From contig DIQS01000040.1 in assembly GCA_002427325.1 (NCBI GenBank), positions 15,104 to 22,088 on the forward strand: a DNA stretch of 6,985 bases, given 5' to 3'. Source of the stretch: Cloacimonetes bacterium UBA5456 (GTDB lineage Bacteria; Cloacimonadota; Cloacimonadia; Cloacimonadales; Cloacimonadaceae). A program made the position numbers and the translations under genes. The notes under the pieces are model-generated. The model did no database searches. It was not told where the DNA came from and saw only the letters and a list, made by a program, of their open reading frames with translations. Below, piece by piece: positions 1-6,700 of this stretch (position 1 is the first letter of the stretch; the number at the start of each line of letters is the position of its first letter).

Positions 1-5
1 GGTTC

Positions 6-71
6 TGGTCATGATATGGTCATGATGTGGTCATCACCATGAGCATATCATAAGCAGATGATAAGCTGAAC
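6..71. repeat. Degenerate 11-bp tandem repeat (six units)
   Basis: Six consecutive 11-base units start at 6, 17, 28, 39, 50 and 61. The first three are TGGTCATGATA, TGGTCATGATG and TGGTCATCACC. The next three are ATGAGCATATC, ATAAGCAGATG and ATAAGCTGAAC, which share an ATRAGC start and form a second sub-family in the same register. All three forward frames meet a stop by position 42, so this is not the end of a long plus-strand gene that continues further in. The array may extend left of the window. An 11-bp period is close to one helical turn, but no function can be read from it. Confidence 0.6.
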
Positions 72-208
72 CCAGTAGGTAAGACATAGCAAAATAATGG
101 GCTTAGCTTCTCAAACTCATAAAAAACAAAGGAGAAACCTCAAAATCATCATAAAAAGCCATTTTAAAGTAAAGCTGACTTTGATCATTTGCGACTAATG
201 ATATAAAT
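72..208. other. Gene-free stretch, probably 3' untranslated region
   Basis: I see no convincing reading frame here. A purine-rich GGAG motif at 131-134 looks like a ribosome binding site, but no ATG, GTG or TTG follows at a useful distance. The only frame in the right place would start on ATC at 145 and stop at 195-197 after 17 codons, which is not credible as a gene. A weak AT-rich hairpin (ATCATT at 184-189 with AATGAT at 197-202) sits just before the terminator. The stretch is best read as the untranslated tail of a transcript from the left. Confidence 0.45.
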
Positions 209-240
209 AAAAGGGGAGCCACTTTTGTGACTCCCTTTTT
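209..240 (+). terminator. Rho-independent terminator
   Basis: A GC-rich hairpin is followed by a run of T. The left arm 213-222 (GGGGAGCCAC) pairs with the right arm 227-236 (GTGACTCCCT) around a TTTT loop, with one C-A mismatch at 219/230 and a G-T pair at 213/236. Four A residues at 209-212 can extend the stem by pairing with the T run at 237-240, so the hairpin could also work for transcripts from the opposite strand. It most likely ends a transcript entering from the left and insulates the large gene on the right. Confidence 0.85.
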
Positions 241-655
241 CGCTTAAAAGACAGCATACTGCTCTGTTGCAAAATATCAACATACAATTCGCAAGAAACA
301 AAATATTGCCCTTGACTGATTTAATGAATCATAATCCAATGCACCCATAGCCTCATATATCATGTCAGCGATATTATTAATAGAAATGCTTTAACAAAAA
401 GGTTCATACTATGACTAATGGTTTTTGTAGTGCTATTGTCCAAGACAACAGCATAAAAAAGATGTTCACTTCATTCACACAAAAGCTTTTCCTCCGGCAA
501 GAGCTTCTCAGCATTCACGTCTTCAAATCAAGCTGTCTCTATATTTTACAACACAGGGCTATCCTCATGACCTCGAAGGGTTTGACCATGGTGAGTCTCT
601 TGCCTCTTTCACCAATTTTGAAATCAATAATCATCTTCTCATAAGGAGAAAGACA
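241..655 (+). other. Leader / promoter region of the giant gene
   Basis: This 415-base stretch contains no gene I can support. The best sigma-70-like pair is TTGCCC (306-311) and CATAAT (330-335) with an 18-base spacer. A better -35 match, TTGACT at 312-317, lies too close to that -10. If this promoter is real the 5' leader would be about 310 bases. AAAAGCTTTT at 481-490 is a perfect palindrome, and TGGTGA (589-594) can pair with TCACCA (609-614) around a 14-base loop close to the ribosome binding site. A 77-codon open frame spans 411-644, and its stop overlaps the ribosome binding site of the giant gene. Its sequence resembles nothing I know. No riboswitch class was recognised. Confidence 0.4.
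643..648 (+). promoter_or_regulatory. Ribosome binding site of the giant gene
   Basis: AAGGAG lies seven bases before the ATG at 656-658, a near-ideal Shine-Dalgarno spacing. It fixes the start. The frame is open upstream as far as 431, but no ATG, GTG or TTG occurs in frame there, and the codons directly after this ATG encode a textbook signal peptide. Confidence 0.88.
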
Positions 656-724
656 ATGAAAAAAAGTTTACTTTTCGTATTGCTCATACTACTCAGCATA
701 AGCTTTATGGGCAAACTCTTTGCA
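656..724 (+). other. Signal peptide coding segment
   Basis: The first 23 residues have a Lys-Lys n-region (K2, K3), a hydrophobic core from L5 to M18 rich in Leu and Ile, and a likely signal peptidase I site after L-F-A at 21-23, so the mature protein would begin with Gln24. There is no lipobox cysteine near the cut, so this is not a lipoprotein. It directs export through Sec; passage across the outer membrane would need a further system such as type IX secretion. Confidence 0.9.
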
Positions 725-3700
725 CAGATTCCCGTTGCTATCGGAGACGATACTCTCGTGGAATATATATATAATGGCGCCTCACCTTATGTTTCATATT
801 CTCAAAACTTCCGTCAGCAATATCTGATAAAAGCCACTGAAATCACTTATGACAGTACCGATCCTGTTGTAATAGAGGGCATTTCCTTTGATGTATATCA
901 TTTTATCACTCCTCCGCAATTGCCAAACTATCGCATTCGCATGAAACACACCACGCAGGAAGAACTCACAACAAGCTTTGAAGCAGGGGAATATACCGAA
1001 GTTTATCAATCTGATTTATTCATTCCCGTATTAGGTTGGAACTACCACGCCTTCACAACGCCCTTTGAATGGGACGAAACATCCAACATCATTGTGGATA
1101 TAGTCTGCAATCGATGGGGCACCACGAGCAATAACGCCACATTATATTATTCGGAAGCGGATTTCAATAGCAGCTTACGCTTTGATTATGCATCACCACT
1201 CGCTGAAGATGCCACAGATGGTATTGTTTCTCGGTATAGAAACAATATGATTCTATCTCTGAGAGAGCTCGACACGCATGATATTCTCGCTGTTGATATA
1301 AGCGGCCCCACTTATCCTACCATAAACACCTCTGTCAGCTACACCGTCAAAGTCAAAAATAATTCTCCGAACACATTGACGAACTATACAGTTAAGCTTA
1401 TGGAGTTACCAAATAATGAGCTTGCCAGCATGGCGGGAATATCCATCGATCCAATGGAAGAGATAGACTTTATTTTCGATTGGACTCCAACAACTGCGCT
1501 CACGACTCAGCTCTATGGTCGCGTTGAAATGCCCGATGATGAAAACCCGTCCAGTGATAATACGCCAGCTATGATAGTTATAGTACTCCCCGAAGACGTG
1601 CTCGAGATCGGCGATGGAGATGACAGTGGGTTTTTACCCATATATACTTTCAACAACTACTCCTATTCTCAGACGCTCTACATGGCTGATGAACTCCAGA
1701 ACCAGCGCAGGCAGATTGAAAAGATAGCATACCATTGGAACGGTGAAGGCTCTGCGCTGAATAGCACTCAGTGGACTGTCTATATGGGACACAGCGATAA
1801 GAACGCTTTTGCAAACAACACAGACTGGATTCCCATCGAAGAGCTCACAGAAGTATATCAAGGCATGGTCGCCACTCCTTCTATCGACATGTGGATTGAA
1901 ATTGAGCTAAACATGCCCTTCATCTACAATGGCACAGATAATCTCGTAATAGCTGTTCGCGAAACAAAGCCCGGCTTCGACCCAAACACCTATTTCTTCT
2001 ATAACACCGCCAGCACCGATGGACGCAGTATCTGCTATAATGATAACGATACGAACCCCAACCCCTCTGATCCTCCCGCAGGAACTCTTGTCTCGGCATA
2101 TCCCAACATCAGAATGTATTTTGACGATGTTCCGCAAGAGCCCGCTCTCTGGGTAGTCCCAAATATGCCTGCATGGTATTTCGGCTTACATGCAGCCAAT
2201 AGCCTCAGCACAGAAACATTCACACTTACCAACATCGGCATGAACACGCTCACGATTAATAGTGTAACTGTCACCGGCGACAGCTTTGCCTTGGCAGATG
2301 CTTTTGTATCCACAGCGCTTGGATTCACCGAATCTATCATCATCACTGTGGATTATAACCCCGAGACAGCAGGAGAACATGCAGGCTTGCTCAGCATCTC
2401 TACCGATCATGGCATCCATGAGATTATTCTTTATGGCTCTTGCTACGATCCCGTGATTAGCCAATTCCCTTTCTTTGAAGGCTTTGAAGTGGGCAACATC
2501 AATGGTTCAACCACTATCACTCAATGGGATCAGATAATCGGAACAGAATATAGCTCCCAATATTGGACTGCAAATAACAGTCAAACTGATCAAGATCGCA
2601 TTTCCAGAAGTGGTGAATGGAACATAACACTTCGTCATAGCGGAGAATCTACGCTGCTTCGCCCGATAATGCTGCAAGGCGGTCAGGGCTACAGTCTTGA
2701 ATTCTGGGCTCGGCAGGAAGTTGACAGCGGCGCAAGCCTCGAAGTAACCCTCTGCGATAACGATCAGCTCAGCGGAGACTATATCGAGATCATCAAAACT
2801 ACTGCTGTTGTCAGCGGCGAATATCAGAGCTTCTACGGCGAATTTGTGGTTCCCGAAACAGGCATCTACTATCTTAGAATCTATGGACACGCAGACATCA
2901 CTGCGGGATATATCAGCCTTGACGACATCAGCATCGAACATGTAGAGATCGTTGAAACCATCACTCCTCCGAGCAATCTCAGAGCCTCAGTTTACCGCAA
3001 GAATGTCACACTCGAATGGGACGCTCCCGAAATCGATTCTGACCCCGGCAGAAATCTCAATATCGCAGATACCATTGACATAGAGTCCCATAACAGCGGG
3101 AATAGCCGCCTCCTAAGAGGATATAAGGTCTATCGCGATGGCAACTGGATTGCTACAGTCTATGACATCAATACCCTCAGCTACATCGACATTGTGCCAG
3201 ACTTTGCAAGCTATACCTATACCGTCACTGCATCCTATGTAACTGCCGAATCTGCTCCTGCAGGCCCTATCGAAGTAGAGGTTTTACCCCCGAGACCCCG
3301 CTTCGCCATCAATCCCGGCGAGCATGATTTTGGCTTAACAGAAATAGACACTTCGCAAAGCCAAACCTTTACCATCAAAAACGATGATGACGCTGAATTG
3401 ATTATATACGAAATAGCAATCAGCGGCAATGCTGACTTTAGTTTGAGCAATCTGCCCTCGCTACCGATTACGCTTAGAGAAGCAGAAACTGCCACCTTTG
3501 ACGCCGTGTTCACCCCCACCGCCGTTTCTGACGACGCTATGGCAACGATTAGCATCACAGACAACATCAATAGCCGCGATGTACACACGGTAACACTCAC
3601 AGGCATTTGCTATGATCCCATGATTAGGCAGTTCCCTTTCTTTGAAGGTTTTGAGGAAAGAAACATCCAAGACTCCACAACGATTTATCAATGGAAACAG

Positions 3701-6700
3701 ATCGTAGGCACACAATATGACACCTATTACTGGACTGCAAATAGCACGCAAACGGAATATAACCACACCCCCAGAAGCGGAAGCTGGAATGCGACTCTGA
3801 AATTTCGTGGTGAATCAATACTCTACCGTCCCATCATGCTCGAAGAAGGTGAAGAATATTACATAGAACTCTATGGACGACAATACTCAACCACCACATT
3901 ATACTCTGAGCTTGGCGTAATATTTGGCAGCGAAGCTACAGTGGAAGGCATGAACAACGAAATCATCCCATTAACCAGCATGCGTAATGGAGACTACCAA
4001 CGCTTATATGGTTTCTTTGTAGCTCCCTCAAGCGGCGTGTTTTACATTGGAATCCATGGCTTGACGCAAGTCGGATCGAGATATCTCATCTTAGATGACA
4101 TCACCATAGAGCACATAAATGGCAGTGAAACGCTCGTTCCTCCCAACTACTTCCGCGCATCTGTTGACGACAGAAATATCTCACTTACATGGCGCGCTCC
4201 CGGCGATTATCCTGATGTTTCCGAATGGGTAACTTGGTGCAATGTTGACGACACTGACCATTCCTTCGGATCCGGAGGTGAAGCAATATATGATGTTGCC
4301 CATCGCTATGATGTCAATGACCTGCTCCCCTTCCAAGGCATGTCTCTAACCAAGATGAAATATATTCCAAATGAAGCAAGCTGCGTTTACACAGCAAAGG
4401 TTTGGACGGGAACAAGTGCAAACGGTCCCAGCACTCTCATATACAGCAAGGTGTTATCCGATCCCATTATCGGAGTTTGGAACACAGTTGTCTTCGATGA
4501 CCCGATCCTCATCACCGCCACCGAAGAGCTCTGGATAGGCTATGAAATAGACACACAAACAGGAAATCCTGTCGCTTGCGATAATGGACCTGTAAGAAAA
4601 GGCAAAGGCAACATGATCAGACTGAATAACTGGAGTGCCCTTACTGATTTGGTCCCCAGCTACCGCATGAATTGGGCTATCCAAGGCTTTGTGGAGTTTG
4701 CCGAGCGGGGCACCTCATCATCTCATCAACCTATTATTGCCCAGCCCACCAACCCGGGACCTTCGCGTGCTTTTCTTAGATATCAAGTCTATCGAAATGA
4801 AGACCTGATTGCCTCAATCAACAACTTCGAAGCGACCAGCCATCTCGACATAGTCCCAACTTATGGCGTCTTTTCCTATTCTGTCACTGCACTCTATTCC
4901 GGCGGTGAATCAATCCCCTTAGGTCCTCTCCCAATAGAAATCTTGCCATACCCGCCACTATGCACGATCTCTCCTACCAGCCATGATTATAAACATACAA
5001 TCATCGGCACTTCTGCAAGGAAACGCTTTAGCATCAATAACGATGGAGAGGAAGACTTGATTATCAGCACCATTGAGATCGCCGGAGACAATGCTTTCAG
5101 CTTGGACGATCTGCCCACCCTGCCGCTGACTATTCCCGGATTGCAAAGCGTGACATTTGACGTAATATTCGCTCCCACTATCGTTAGAGAATATAGTGCA
5201 AACATCACCATCACAGACCACCTAAACACCCGCTACAGCATCAATGCCGGTTCTCTGAGATCAGGCGACAGCCAAAGCCGCGATGCACATACAATCTCTC
5301 TAACAGGCACTGGCTTTGATCCCACAATCACGGTTTATCCATACTTCGAAGACTTCGACTCCGTGCAAGCCCCAGCAATGCCCGAAGGCTGGACAGTGTT
5401 GAATCCGGCAAATAATTCCAGAGATTGGGAAACATTCTACGACGAAGATGAAGAAAATAACCACATGTTTATATTCTACACAACCATATATGAAGGTCAG
5501 CTTAACAACTGGGCTATTTCTCCGTTTTTTGCTATGGAAGCAGGTAAAGAATATCGTGTGAGCTTCGACTATCGTGCAAGATCGCAAAATCGCCATGAAT
5601 ACATGTCCCTATATATGGGAACCAGTCCGACAGTTGAAAGCATGACCGATTGGCTTTGGAACCATGGATATTTCAATCATACAAGCTTCTGGCGCGTTGA
5701 AAAGATCGTTCGTCCGACAGCCAATGGCTTCTATTACTTTGGTTGGCAAGCTTTTAGTTATGTGCTTCAATTTGGCATATTTGTCGATAATATCAAAGTA
5801 GAAGAACTCAGCCCCAACCCTGATTTTGTCATCACACCAGACTCTTGGAACACCGACGAGACCATGATCAATACCCAAACTTCACAACAGTTCACAATCC
5901 GAAATTATGCCGGCGGTGAACTTATTATCAGTGGCATCGAGATCGACGGCGATAGCGCCTTCAGCTTGAGCAATGTACCTTATCTGCCGGTGTCACTTCG
6001 CGCAGATGAAACTAAATCTTTTAACGTCATCTTCGCTCCCACCGAAGCAGGTGAATATAATGCAACAATCACCATCACAGACAACCAAAGTAACCGCTAT
6101 AGCATAGACGCAGGCTCTATGAGATCGAGTGGCACCAAAAGCCGTGATGCACATACAGTCGAGCTCACGGGCTCTTGTTATGATCCCATCACAACACTTC
6201 CCTACATCCAAAACTTCGATACCGTCGTCGCTCCCGCACTGCCTTATGGCTGGAAAGTTTTGAATTCGGATAATGAGCATACATATTGGAGAACGGACTC
6301 AAATAGCATGTATATTGACCACAGCAACTCAGGCGAGGGAGCGCTGAATGACTGGGTTATCTCTCCGCCTGTGGCGATGGAAGCAGGCACCGCATATTCT
6401 ATAAGCTATAAGCACAGAGCCTGCAGCTCAAGCCATCCGGAAAAACTTGCCTTGAAAGTGGGAACAGCGCCCACTGCGGACGCTATGACTGAGACCTTGA
6501 AGGAGCATATTGGCTTTGTCAATACAAACTTCCAAGAAACAAGCCTTGTCTTTATCCCGGACGCAGATGGATATTACTACTTTGCATGGTATGCCTTCAG
6601 CGATGCAAATAAGTCCGGCATTCGTGTAAGTAATGTCAGCATCGACTACTATTATGTCGTCAGTCCCGGGACTACCATCGATATTGATGAAAACACCAGC

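Noticed and set aside
1..71. CRISPR array
   Set aside because: The repeats are 11 bases long, directly adjacent and degenerate, with no spacers.
181..207. Promoter TTGATC with TATAAA before the terminator
   Set aside because: The spacer is only 15 bases, and any transcript would run straight into the hairpin at 209-240.
411..644. 77-codon plus-strand frame as a real gene
   Set aside because: It has only a weak ribosome binding site, no recognisable domain, no clear signal or membrane pattern and a composition unlike the following gene. It is kept only as a low-interest leader candidate.
431..655. In-frame N-terminal extension of the giant gene
   Set aside because: The frame is open back to the TAG at 428, but contains no ATG, GTG or TTG, and the strong ribosome binding site plus signal peptide fix the start at 656. 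The upstream codons look like chance.
2507..2941. 144-codon minus-strand frame
   Set aside because: It lies wholly antisense to J domain 1, whose plus-strand reading has clear domain motifs. No ribosome binding site or recognisable protein is seen.
794..6280. Other minus-strand frames of 64-123 codons across the gene, and the 61-codon plus-strand frame at 6633-6818
   Set aside because: All are overlapping shadows of the continuous 2110-codon frame; none shows a domain or independent start signals.
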